A stretch of 64,000 nt of DNA, taken from positions 124,001 to 188,000 of the forward strand of contig NZ_JAIXSL010000024.1 of assembly GCF_027484705.1 (NCBI RefSeq). Reading direction: 5' to 3'. Origin of the DNA: Flavobacterium sp. Its GTDB lineage: Bacteria > Bacteroidota > Bacteroidia > Flavobacteriales > Flavobacteriaceae. Within the stretch, counting starts at the first letter, position 1. The number at the start of each line of letters is the position of its first letter. The notes under the pieces were generated by a model. It searched no databases, was not told where the DNA came from, and saw only the letters and a list, made by a program, of their open reading frames with translations. Positions 17,774 through 25,084 of the stretch are shown here, piece after piece. Position numbers and translations under genes: made by a program.

Positions 17774-17800
17774 AAAAGGAGCTTAAATGGCTCCTTTTTT
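17774..17800 (+). terminator. Intrinsic terminator after mini-protein A
   Basis: AAAAGGAGC / GCTCCTTTT, a 9 bp stem with a 7-base loop and a T tract, starting 5 bases after the stop. Confidence 0.85.
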
Positions 17801-17999
17801 AATGTACTATATCGATTTAGTTGGCCAAAACATATTAAATTACTGTAAGATAAATCTTTGTTTAAATTTAAAAAAGTGTATTTCATCGAATTTTTTAACG
17901 TTTAAACGATATTTTTTAGCATTTCGTCTTGTGGTGAATGTTTTTTTCTTTTACATTTACCAAACGTTCTTATTAAGATAACCCCTAAATCTTATCATT

Positions 18000-18194
18000 A
18001 TGCCTAGAATGATCTACGACTACACGAAATCGGTGCTCGAGAGAGTGAGCTTCGATCCGGTTCTTTTTTGTAAAGAATTACGCAAAGCAATCAAAAATTT
18101 GTTGCCTTATGAGCTTGAACAATTAAAGAAATGGTTGACCAACTTTACTACTGAAAAGCCTGAACTGCAGCAATATATAAGCATTGTAAACTAA
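18000..18194 (+). CDS. Conserved mini-protein, paralog B
   Basis: 64 residues, roughly half identical to mini-protein A across its full length ('VLERVSFDPVLFCKELRKAI', 'LLPYELEQLKKWL', 'TTEKPELQQY'). It has a separate upstream region of about 200 bases, AT-rich with a TACATTTA element about 40 bases before the start, so it may have its own promoter. Keeping two close copies with separate terminators suggests separate regulation. Function unknown. Confidence 0.7.
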   Translation: MPRMIYDYTKSVLERVSFDPVLFCKELRKAIKNLLPYELEQLKKWLTNFTTEKPELQQYISIVN

Positions 18195-18237
18195 TGCGGA
18201 AAAAGAACTATTTGGTTCGTTCTTCGACTTTAAAAAC

Positions 18238-18277
18238 TTGCACTAATGCGCACGATAACAAGTGTACATTAGTGCAA
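18238..18277. terminator. Strong hairpin between mini-protein B and oxyR
   Basis: An 11 bp perfect stem TTGCACTAATG / CATTAGTGCAA with an inner CAC/GTG pair, A/T-rich on both flanks. It probably terminates both convergent genes. The sequence ACTAATGCG in its left arm also occurs right at the mini-protein B stop codon (18190-18198). Confidence 0.7.
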
Positions 18278-18295
18278 TTTATATTTTACAGAAGA

Positions 18296-19237
18296 TTACT
18301 TTTTAGCCATCGGGTTGATAATTTCCACATTTTGGAAAACGATTGCGCCTTTGATTACACCAGCAATTGTGGCTCTTAAAGCATCAATAATCTGGATTTT
18401 AAGTTCTGTTTTGGGATAAATCAAACTGACTTCGCGCGCAGGTTTCGGTTCTTTAAAATGTTTGAGTTTGGCTTTGTCGCTTTCCTTCAAATCTAAAGTA
18501 TGTAAATAAGGAAGCAGCGTAATGCCCAATCCTTCATCAGCTAGTTTAATCAACGTTTCGAAACTCCCGCTTTCAAGCTGAAACCGGTTCGAGTCATTTC
18601 TGCCCACATTTTTGCACAAGTTCAAAATACCATCGCGGAAGCAATGTCCGTCCTGCAACAACAAAATCTCATCGATATTGAGGTCGCTTACTTCGATTTC
18701 TTCTTTGGAATAATTCCTGTGCGATTGCGGGATGTATGCCATGAAAGGTTCAAAATACAGTACGATTTCCTTGATTTTTTCTTCCATCAATGGCGTCGCG
18801 GCAATTGCGGCGTCGAGATGACCGTTGTTGAGTTTGGCGATGATTTCGTTAGTGTTCAATTCCTCGATGATGAGTTTGACTTTCGGGTATTTCTTGATGA
18901 AATTATTGAGGAACATCGGCAACAACGTAGGCATAATCGTCGGTATGATCCCTAAACGGAATTCACCGCCAATAAAACCTTTTTGCTGTTCGACGATATC
19001 CTGCATGCGGTCGGCTTCATTGACGATATTCTTCGCCTGATTCACAATTTTATGCCCGATTTCAGTGAGCTGGATAGGTTTTTTGCTGCGGTCGAAAATC
19101 TGGATGTTGAGTTCTTCTTCGACTTTTTGGATTTGCATGCTGAGTGTCGGTTGCGTCACAAAACACTTTTCAGCAGCCAGTGTGAAATTTTTATATTCGG
19201 CAACCGCCAGAACGTATTGAAGTTGGGTAATGGTCAT
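18296..19237 (-). CDS. oxyR: Peroxide-sensing LysR-family regulator OxyR
   Basis: Hydrogen-peroxide activated transcription factor, 313 residues. The LysR helix-turn-helix is at the N-terminus ('FTLAAEKCFVTQPTLSMQIQ'). The effector domain has the redox pair in 'DGHCFRDGILNLC', with cysteines at residues 199 and 208, the same numbering as Escherichia coli OxyR, so the disulfide switch should operate. 'ADEGLGITLLPYL' is also typical of OxyR. The gene is divergent from dps, a classic OxyR target, with 95 bases between them. A minus-strand TATATTTG (19264-19257) is a likely -7 element. Confidence 0.95.
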   Translation of the reverse strand: MTITQLQYVLAVAEYKNFTLAAEKCFVTQPTLSMQIQKVEEELNIQIFDRSKKPIQLTEIGHKIVNQAKNIVNEADRMQDIVEQQKGFIGGEFRLGIIPTIMPTLLPMFLNNFIKKYPKVKLIIEELNTNEIIAKLNNGHLDAAIAATPLMEEKIKEIVLYFEPFMAYIPQSHRNYSKEEIEVSDLNIDEILLLQDGHCFRDGILNLCKNVGRNDSNRFQLESGSFETLIKLADEGLGITLLPYLHTLDLKESDKAKLKHFKEPKPAREVSLIYPKTELKIQIIDALRATIAGVIKGAIVFQNVEIINPMAKK

Positions 19238-19332
19238 TTTATAGTCTATTTTGATGCAAATATAAAAACTATCAATTTAAACTATAGTATTGCCGATGCA
19301 TTATCTTTAACTTTGTTTCAAATAAAAAAATC
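19238..19332. promoter_or_regulatory. Divergent oxyR-dps control region
   Basis: Holds the oxyR -7 box TATATTTG (19264-19257, minus) and the dps promoter TTG (19290-19292) plus TAACTTTG (19308-19315). Between them, ATAA-n7-CAAT-n7-ATAG (19262-19287) has the 11-base spacing of OxyR half-sites but only a partial match, with GATG in the fourth position. It is a candidate OxyR site, not a proven one. Confidence 0.55.
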
Positions 19333-19806
19333 ATGAAAACAAATATCTTAGGATTGCCGGTCAAAGAGACCGAAGTATTGATTGCCGAACTCAACATTCT
19401 TTTGGCCAATTTTCAAGTCTATTATCAGAATTTACGAGGCATACACTGGAATATCCGCGGAAAGAATTTCTTTAATCTTCACGTGAAATTCGAAGAACTC
19501 TACAACGACAGCCAACTCAAAATCGACCTGATTGCCGAGCGTGTACTCACTTTAGGTGGCACTCCGCTGCATACTTTCGAAGATTACATCAGAAACAGCA
19601 AACTTGACGTTGGGAAAGATATCCACACCGATGTGGTTGCGATCCAACTTATAGTGAACTCGTTATCAGGTTTGTTGAAAATTGAAAGGGTCATTCTCGA
19701 TCAAGCCGGCGAAATCAATGATGAAGGCACCAACAGCATGATGAGCGATTTCATTGCCGAACAAGAGAAAACCTTATGGATGATGCAAGCCTGGTTGCAG
19801 GAATAA
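19333..19806 (+). CDS. dps: DNA starvation/stationary phase protection protein Dps
   Basis: Dodecameric mini-ferritin, 157 residues, that oxidises Fe2+ with peroxide and stores iron while shielding DNA. The inter-subunit ferroxidase ligands are in place: His38 and His50 in 'GIHWNIRGKNFFNLH', an acidic residue at 54, and Asp65 and Glu69 in 'LKIDLIAERV'. Their spacing equals that of Listeria Dps (31, 43, 47, 58, 62) shifted by seven. It is divergent from oxyR and so probably induced by peroxide. A TAACTTTG promoter element lies 17 bases upstream. Confidence 0.96.
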   Translation: MKTNILGLPVKETEVLIAELNILLANFQVYYQNLRGIHWNIRGKNFFNLHVKFEELYNDSQLKIDLIAERVLTLGGTPLHTFEDYIRNSKLDVGKDIHTDVVAIQLIVNSLSGLLKIERVILDQAGEINDEGTNSMMSDFIAEQEKTLWMMQAWLQE

Positions 19807-19826
19807 GTCCATTACATAAATTAGAT

Positions 19827-19859
19827 AAGCCAAAGCATTAATTTTGTTTTGGCTTTTTT
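19827..19859 (+). terminator. Intrinsic terminator of dps
   Basis: AAGCCAAA / TTTGGCTT stem with a 13-base AT-rich loop and a T tract, 20 bases after the dps stop. Confidence 0.75.
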
Positions 19860-19897
19860 ATGGTTGTTAATTTTATTTTAAATTTCCGACAGCGGTT

Positions 19898-19927
19898 TTT
19901 GAATACAACACTGAACCGTTACATTTG
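19898..19927 (+). promoter_or_regulatory. Consensus flavobacterial promoter abutting a start codon
   Basis: TTTG (19898-19901), an 18-base spacer, then TACATTTG (19920-19927), a full match to the Bacteroidota consensus. Only five bases separate it from the next ATG, so the transcript would start at or within a base or two of that codon. Confidence 0.65.
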
Positions 19928-19932
19928 CCGAC

Positions 19933-20214
19933 ATGAAGTTAATAGCCAAACTATTTCTGATCGTTTTCATTGCTTTTCTTGCTACGCCGACGATTGTAAG
20001 CGTGATTAAGAAAAGTACCGATACTTCATATTTCTACAGCAGCTCAGAAGAAGAATTGGTTCACAAGGAAGTGAAGGCCGAACTCAAACTCGAACCGACG
20101 TATGCTTTAATTTTATTTCAAACTACAACTTCAAGTCTCATTCATTCAGAGAATTTGTCCAAGCATGACAACATTGCTTCGACAATCTTCATTCCACCGC
20201 CTGAACAGGTTTAA
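19933..20214 (+). CDS. Small membrane-anchored protein upstream of a SulP transporter
   Basis: 93 residues. An N-terminal hydrophobic helix ('LIAKLFLIVFIAFLATPTIV') acts as anchor or signal, followed by a hydrophilic part with Ser/Glu-rich 'YFYSSSEEELVHKEVKAEL'. I do not recognise the family. It is followed after 80 bases by the SulP and carbonic anhydrase genes on the same strand, so it may belong to that unit. The upstream promoter is so close that its mRNA may be leaderless. Confidence 0.6.
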   Translation: MKLIAKLFLIVFIAFLATPTIVSVIKKSTDTSYFYSSSEEELVHKEVKAELKLEPTYALILFQTTTSSLIHSENLSKHDNIASTIFIPPPEQV

Positions 20215-20294
20215 TACATCGTTTTTATTTCACAAATTGTTCTCTTTTTTTCAATAGGGAACCAACGCTTTGTATTCAACTTTAATAAGGTATC

Positions 20295-21938
20295 ATGACA
20301 AAAAAAATCAATATTTTGGCGAACCTTAAATCTGATTTCGCTTCAGGTTTAGTGGTTTTTTTAGTGGCGCTTCCGCTATGTTTGGGGATTGCGATGGCAT
20401 CGGGTGCACCGTTGTTTTCAGGAATTATTGCGGGAATCATCGGAGGCATCGTGGTCGGTTATTTGAGCCAGTCGCAACTTAGTGTTTCCGGCCCGGCAGC
20501 AGGTCTGACAGCCATTGTATTAACGGCAATAACAGACTTAGGCGCTTTCAATATTTTCCTGACCGCCGTTTTCATTGCGGGTTTGATCCAGTTATTGCTA
20601 GGATTCATCAAGGCTGGAAGCATTTCGAATTATTTCCCGACGAATGTCATTGAAGGAATGCTTGCCGGAATCGGAATCATTATCATCCTCAAACAACTGC
20701 CACATGCTTTTGGATACGACAGTGATTTTGAAGGCGACGAGGCATTCCTGCAATTGGACGGAAGTAATACCGTTTCTGCCTTGACGGCTTTGTTGAATCA
20801 TGTGCAGTTGGGTTCAATTATCATTACAGTGCTATCATTAACCATCTTGATTGCCTGGGATAAAATTCCGGCTTTGAAAAAACTGAAATTGATTCCTGGC
20901 GCTTTGGTTGCCGTGATTCTGGGTGTTGTTTTAAATGAAATTTTTACCGCCACTGGAAGTATGCTCACCATTCAAAAACAACATCTGGTTTCGTTGCCGG
21001 TTCCCACTTCCGTTGAAGAATTGAAAGCCATCATCACGCTTCCCGATTTTACGGCAGTAACCAATTCCAAAGTGTGGGTGATTGCCCTGACCATTGCGAT
21101 TGTGGCTTCGATAGAAACCTTGTTATGCATCGAGGCTGCCGACAGAATGGATGCCCAAAAACGCTACACCGACACCAATATCGAACTTAAAGCACAGGGA
21201 ATCGGAAATATGCTGAGCTCACTTTTAGGTGGTTTACCGATGACTTCGGTCGTGGTCAGAACCTCTGCCAACAATAACGCCGGTGCCAAATCGAAAATGT
21301 CTACGATGATCCATGGCGTCATGTTGTTGCTCAGTGTGATGATTATTCCGGCCATTCTGAATAAGATTCCGCTGGCTACACTCGCTGCAGTATTATTGAT
21401 GGTAGGATATAAATTGGCCAAACCCGCAACTTTTGTTCATTTCTGGGAAAAAGGAAAATACCAATTCGTTCCATTTATCGCGACTTTGGTCGGGGTTGTT
21501 TTCACGGATTTACTCAAAGGCGTTGCGCTTGGAATTGTCATCAGTATCATTTTCGTTTTGAAAGGCAATCTCAAACGGGCTTACAGTTTCAGAAAAGAAG
21601 CTTATGCCGACGGTGATATCATCCACATCGATCTGGCGCAGGAAGTTTCGTTTTTAAATAAAGCCGCAATCAAATCAACACTGAAGGAAATTCCCGAAAA
21701 TTCAAAAGTCATCATCAATGCACAGGATACGGTATACATTGCGCACGACATCTTGGACTTGATCCATGAATTCAAATCAATTCGGGCTAAACAAGAGGGC
21801 ATCAAAGTCAAGCTCAAAGGATTCAAAAAAAGCTATCAATTAGAGAACGCCGATGAGTTTCCGAACAAGGTAACCTTTGAGCAATATTATGATGTCGCCA
21901 AAAGAGTCATCGTGAAAAAAGAATTGTTTCCAGAATAG
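20295..21938 (+). CDS. SulP family anion (probable bicarbonate) transporter
   Basis: 547-residue SLC26/SulP permease. About ten to twelve membrane helices occupy the first ~430 residues, opening with 'DFASGLVVFLVALPLCLGIA' and 'GIIAGIIGGIVVGYLSQSQL', with 'VSGPAAGLTAIVL' and 'GNMLSSLLGGLPMTSVVVRT' as family signatures. A STAS-like domain fills the last ~110 residues ('GDIIHIDLAQEVSFLNKAAI'). SulP proteins carry sulfate, bicarbonate or other anions. The carbonic anhydrase gene 96 bases downstream on the same strand favours bicarbonate, as in other SulP-carbonic anhydrase pairs; this is inference. Confidence 0.9.
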   Translation: MTKKINILANLKSDFASGLVVFLVALPLCLGIAMASGAPLFSGIIAGIIGGIVVGYLSQSQLSVSGPAAGLTAIVLTAITDLGAFNIFLTAVFIAGLIQLLLGFIKAGSISNYFPTNVIEGMLAGIGIIIILKQLPHAFGYDSDFEGDEAFLQLDGSNTVSALTALLNHVQLGSIIITVLSLTILIAWDKIPALKKLKLIPGALVAVILGVVLNEIFTATGSMLTIQKQHLVSLPVPTSVEELKAIITLPDFTAVTNSKVWVIALTIAIVASIETLLCIEAADRMDAQKRYTDTNIELKAQGIGNMLSSLLGGLPMTSVVVRTSANNNAGAKSKMSTMIHGVMLLLSVMIIPAILNKIPLATLAAVLLMVGYKLAKPATFVHFWEKGKYQFVPFIATLVGVVFTDLLKGVALGIVISIIFVLKGNLKRAYSFRKEAYADGDIIHIDLAQEVSFLNKAAIKSTLKEIPENSKVIINAQDTVYIAHDILDLIHEFKSIRAKQEGIKVKLKGFKKSYQLENADEFPNKVTFEQYYDVAKRVIVKKELFPE

Positions 21939-22034
21939 TCATCCGCATCATGAATACCGACATTTTTTTTCTACATTTATAACAACCAATCGTGGAGCCT
22001 AATATTTCCACATCCATTAAAAACACCAATTATT

Positions 22035-22679
22035 ATGAGCGCAGATTTTTATAAGAAAATACTAGACAACAACAAAAAGTGGGTAGAATCTCAACTGGCT
22101 TTGGATCAAGAATATTTTAAAGATTTGGCCAAAGGACAGAATCCGCCCTTACTTTGGATTGGTTGTTCAGACAGCCGCGTTCCGGCCAACGAAATTATCG
22201 GCGCCAAACCCGGAGAAGTTTTTGTTCACAGAAATATTGCCAACATGGTGGTGCATTCTGATATGAATATGTTGAGCGTATTGGATTATGCCGTTAATGT
22301 CTTGAAAGTAAAACACGTAATCGTCTGCGGCCATTATGGTTGCGGTGGTGTCAAAGCAGCTATGGGAAACCAATCAATAGGTCTGATTGATAACTGGATC
22401 CGACACATCAAAGACGTATACCGATTGCATGAAAACTACTTGAATTCCATTGAAGATGAAGAAGAACGTTTTAACAAATTCGTAGAGGTCAATGCGCAAG
22501 AACAAGTGTTCGATTTAGCCAAAACCTCCATTGTACAAAGTGCTTGGCGCAGCGGGCAAGATTTGACATTACATGGTTGGACTTATGGTTTGAATTCCGG
22601 ATATGTAACCGATTTGGGTGTAAACATGAGTTCAAATACTGATTTGGATGAAGTATACCAACTGAAATTCTCGAATTAG
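22035..22679 (+). CDS. Beta-class carbonic anhydrase
   Basis: Zinc enzyme, 214 residues, interconverting CO2 and bicarbonate. The zinc ligands are Cys44 and Asp46 in 'WIGCSDSRVPANEI', and His100 and Cys103 in 'HVIVCGHYGCGGVKAA'. The Asp46/Arg48 dyad marks beta-class enzymes. There is no signal peptide, so it is cytosolic. Downstream of SulP, it would turn imported bicarbonate into CO2 for anaplerotic or biosynthetic carboxylations, or the reverse. Confidence 0.96.
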   Translation: MSADFYKKILDNNKKWVESQLALDQEYFKDLAKGQNPPLLWIGCSDSRVPANEIIGAKPGEVFVHRNIANMVVHSDMNMLSVLDYAVNVLKVKHVIVCGHYGCGGVKAAMGNQSIGLIDNWIRHIKDVYRLHENYLNSIEDEEERFNKFVEVNAQEQVFDLAKTSIVQSAWRSGQDLTLHGWTYGLNSGYVTDLGVNMSSNTDLDEVYQLKFSN

Positions 22680-22705
22680 CATTGCAATCATTCAGCCTTT
22701 GAAAC

Positions 22706-23665
22706 TTATCTTTTTGTAGCGCGTTCTAATCGGTCGTTGATGGATTTTCCTAAACCGGTGTCGGGCAATTTTTCGGCGACGATAAAATCTAAATTCATGG
22801 AGTCTAACCGATGCAAAGCTGCATACAAATTGGATGCTGCTTCTTCTAAATGGCCTTCTTGAGATAGTATTTCTTGATGCTTGATAGCAGGACTTTCGAT
22901 GCGATTCTGAAACACAACAACGCCGATACTTTTGCCGGTATGTTGTTGTAAGAATGCTTCAATGTTGCTTTTTAAAAAAGTAGTGGTTGCTGGCGCATAA
23001 TGTTTTGCAAGCATGCCCGGGGCTTCAGGATTTGTTTCGTTTTTATTTTTTAAGGAGATTTTCCCGATGACTTTTTCTATGGCTTCCACAGAAATAGCAC
23101 CCAATCTGTACAACACCGGATGGTTATTTTCGAACCCAATGATGGTAGACTCAATTCCTTTTGTGCAGGCTCCGCCATCCAATACCATGGGCAAACTGTC
23201 TGAAAAATAATGTGCCACATGCACAGCGTTGGTTGGGCTTATGGCACCAAAAGGATTGGCACTCGGTGCAGCAAGAGGATAGTTTAAGGCACTCAAAAGC
23301 GATAAAATCACAGGATGATCTGGCATTCGAATCGCTACGGTATGTTTACCGCCGGTAACCAAGTCTGGTACAGTCGCTTTTTTGGGTAAAATAATGGTTA
23401 AAGCGCCAGGCCAGAAATTATTGGCCAAAACCTTGGCTTTATCTGGAATATGTTTCGCCAATTCGTCGAGTTGCTTCATCGAATGGATGTGAACAATCAG
23501 CGGATTAAACAAAGGGCGTTTTTTTAACTCGAAAATCCCTTTTATGGCTTTTTCACTATAGATATTGCCCGCCAAACCGTATACAGTTTCGGTAGGAATC
23601 GCCACATTTTTTTCCTGATCGAGTAGCGCAACGGCTTTGGAAATGTCTGTTGAAATCAAAGTCAT
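22706..23665 (-). CDS. L-threonylcarbamoyladenylate synthase, Sua5 (two-domain) type
   Basis: Makes threonylcarbamoyl-AMP from threonine, bicarbonate and ATP for the t6A37 modification of ANN-decoding tRNAs. 319 residues, so of the longer Sua5 type rather than ~200-residue TsaC. The YrdC domain shows 'IPTETVYGLAGN', 'KKRPLFNPLIVHI', 'FWPGALTIILPK', 'PLAAPSANPFGAISPT' and 'STIIGF'. The Sua5-specific linker motif is 'APGMLAKHYAP', followed by the C-terminal Sua5 domain. It is the last gene of a five-gene minus-strand run, 3 bases after the zinc-ribbon gene. Confidence 0.92.
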   Translation of the reverse strand: MTLISTDISKAVALLDQEKNVAIPTETVYGLAGNIYSEKAIKGIFELKKRPLFNPLIVHIHSMKQLDELAKHIPDKAKVLANNFWPGALTIILPKKATVPDLVTGGKHTVAIRMPDHPVILSLLSALNYPLAAPSANPFGAISPTNAVHVAHYFSDSLPMVLDGGACTKGIESTIIGFENNHPVLYRLGAISVEAIEKVIGKISLKNKNETNPEAPGMLAKHYAPATTTFLKSNIEAFLQQHTGKSIGVVVFQNRIESPAIKHQEILSQEGHLEEAASNLYAALHRLDSMNLDFIVAEKLPDTGLGKSINDRLERATKR

Positions 23666-23668
23666 ATT

Positions 23669-24511
23669 TTAAGGATTACAAAAATCACAATACATCGGAT
23701 CTTCTTTTGTTTTTTGATTGGGGTATTTTTTTTCGACAGTAAAATGGCATTTTTTGCAACCATACACATGGCTCAAAGTAGAACGGGTCGGCGATTTACA
23801 CCATTCGCAAGGCAATCCTTCCTGAATTTCAGTTACCGAAAATCCTGGCGTATCGCATTTTGGGCATTGTGTTTTAATGGTTTGCACCAATTGCAATGTC
23901 GCTTTTTCAATGACTTCCATTCGAGTGGGGTTGTAAAGCGCGCGCATATCGGTTTCCAGATAAACAGTTCCAAATTCGTTTGTCATGTTTTCGAAACTTT
24001 CCAATAAGGTTTTTTTGTCTGTAATTCCTTTTATGGCTTTCTTAAAATTGTTTTCGGACGACTTCATGATTAAACCATGAGACGGAAATAACACTTTTTC
24101 GGCGAAAGCAAGCAATTCCTGTTTGTTCTCAATAGTGCGGCCGTCACAATTTGTGTTTAACGAAATTTCTCGTGCGGTAATTTCCAAATCATTTTTAGCA
24201 TCCATAAAAAGCAGCGCTTCATCATCGGCTTGTGCGAAAAAAATGCTCGGATGTGCACCAAATGACCCTTCGCTTGCAATCGCTAAATCGCAATCATACC
24301 TTTTCATAGCATGGAGACTTTTATTGCGAAGGGTATTCAGTACATCTTCGTTCCGTGCTATTTCTCCCGAAAAAGTACCCCATTGATCGGTATCGAAATC
24401 TTCTGGAACAAAACATTTTACACCCAGTTCTTTTTCAAGGATAGGAGCAATCACCTTTTCTTTACCATGTTTTGTGGCAATGACGAGCTTTCTGTTTTGA
24501 AATAGTTTCAT
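23669..24511 (-). CDS. DUF6671-like protein with C-terminal zinc ribbons
   Basis: 280 residues. The N-terminal ~220 residues form a globular alpha/beta domain with 'LVIATKHGKEKVIAPILEKE' and 'CDLAIASEGSFGAHP', which I associate tentatively with DUF6671. The last ~60 residues have four CxxC pairs ('CPKC', 'CEWC', 'CKKC', 'CDFC') that should bind two zinc ions, as in nucleic-acid binding or scaffold modules. The gene overlaps neither neighbour (gaps of 3 and 19 bases), so it is tightly linked to the Sua5 gene and the two small paralogs. Function unknown. Confidence 0.7.
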   Translation of the reverse strand: MKLFQNRKLVIATKHGKEKVIAPILEKELGVKCFVPEDFDTDQWGTFSGEIARNEDVLNTLRNKSLHAMKRYDCDLAIASEGSFGAHPSIFFAQADDEALLFMDAKNDLEITAREISLNTNCDGRTIENKQELLAFAEKVLFPSHGLIMKSSENNFKKAIKGITDKKTLLESFENMTNEFGTVYLETDMRALYNPTRMEVIEKATLQLVQTIKTQCPKCDTPGFSVTEIQEGLPCEWCKSPTRSTLSHVYGCKKCHFTVEKKYPNQKTKEDPMYCDFCNP

Positions 24512-24530
24512 TTCAATTTAGCATGAGTAA

Positions 24531-24830
24531 CTAACTATTTGGTATATCGTGTTTCACCAATTCTAAATCAATGGTACTGCTGATTTTAAAATGATAGCCC
24601 TCTTGGTTGGCAGCATTGGTGACACTGATAATTTCATCGCGCGTTTTGGTGAGTTCTTCGATTCTTTTTTTAGAACCATGGACATCGTTATTGAATCGGA
24701 TGTGGTTGCTAAAGGCGAACAAATTGTGAAAATCGATTTTATTGTTTACCAACGACATCAATACTTTTTGAGTTTCGTCGGCAGAAAATTCGCCATCGAT
24801 CAGTTTGAATGTTAGGGTTTTATTTTTCAT
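24531..24830 (-). CDS. Small protein, second of two overlapping paralogs
   Basis: 99 residues from the ATG at 24830, giving 'MKNKTLTFKLIDGEFSADET'. The longer in-frame option lies inside the preceding gene. Its first 30 residues align with the preceding small gene: L-x-L-I-x-G-x-F-S, then a hydrophobic stretch, then K-I-x-[YF]-H. The rest has a charged helical stretch ('GSKKRIEELTKTRDEIISVT') and a tail 'YHFKISSTIDLELVKHD'. Its first 11 bases overlap the end of the upstream paralog. Function unknown; the pair looks like a tandem duplication that diverged after the shared N-terminal module. Confidence 0.65.
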   Translation of the reverse strand: MKNKTLTFKLIDGEFSADETQKVLMSLVNNKIDFHNLFAFSNHIRFNNDVHGSKKRIEELTKTRDEIISVTNAANQEGYHFKISSTIDLELVKHDIPNS

Positions 24831-25074
24831 TGGTTTCAATGTTGATGGTGCCTTTAATATTGATGTTGCCGCTTTGATTTTGGATGTAATTTCTGGATTC
24901 AGCCAATTCATTTTGGAGCAATTTTATTTTTTGCTCTCTCATTTTCACATCTTCTTCATAGTGGTTATCAATGATTTTTTTTTCATGGTATTTGATTTTT
25001 ACGGCGATCATTTCGGTAAGTAAAGTGATAGCCTCCTGAGTACTGAATTGTCCGTTGATTAAGTGTAATTCCAT
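24820..25074 (-). CDS. Small coiled-coil protein, first of two overlapping paralogs
   Basis: 84 residues, start 'MELHLINGQFSTQEAITLLT', 10 bases after the icd stop. It has the same N-terminal module as its neighbour, then a highly charged helix ('KMREQKIKLLQNELAESRNY') likely to form a coiled coil. The tail 'NIQNQSG' type sequence is followed by alternating 'INIKGTINIETNEK'. The stop is inside the next gene's start (11-base overlap), so translation is probably coupled. No known family recognised. Confidence 0.65.
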   Translation of the reverse strand: MELHLINGQFSTQEAITLLTEMIAVKIKYHEKKIIDNHYEEDVKMREQKIKLLQNELAESRNYIQNQSGNINIKGTINIETNEK

Positions 25075-25084
25075 AGCGTTAAAT

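Noticed and set aside
17787..17981. Open frame of 64 codons after mini-protein A.
   Set aside because: It starts inside a terminator hairpin, is AT-driven, has no recognisable protein pattern and lacks a promoter.
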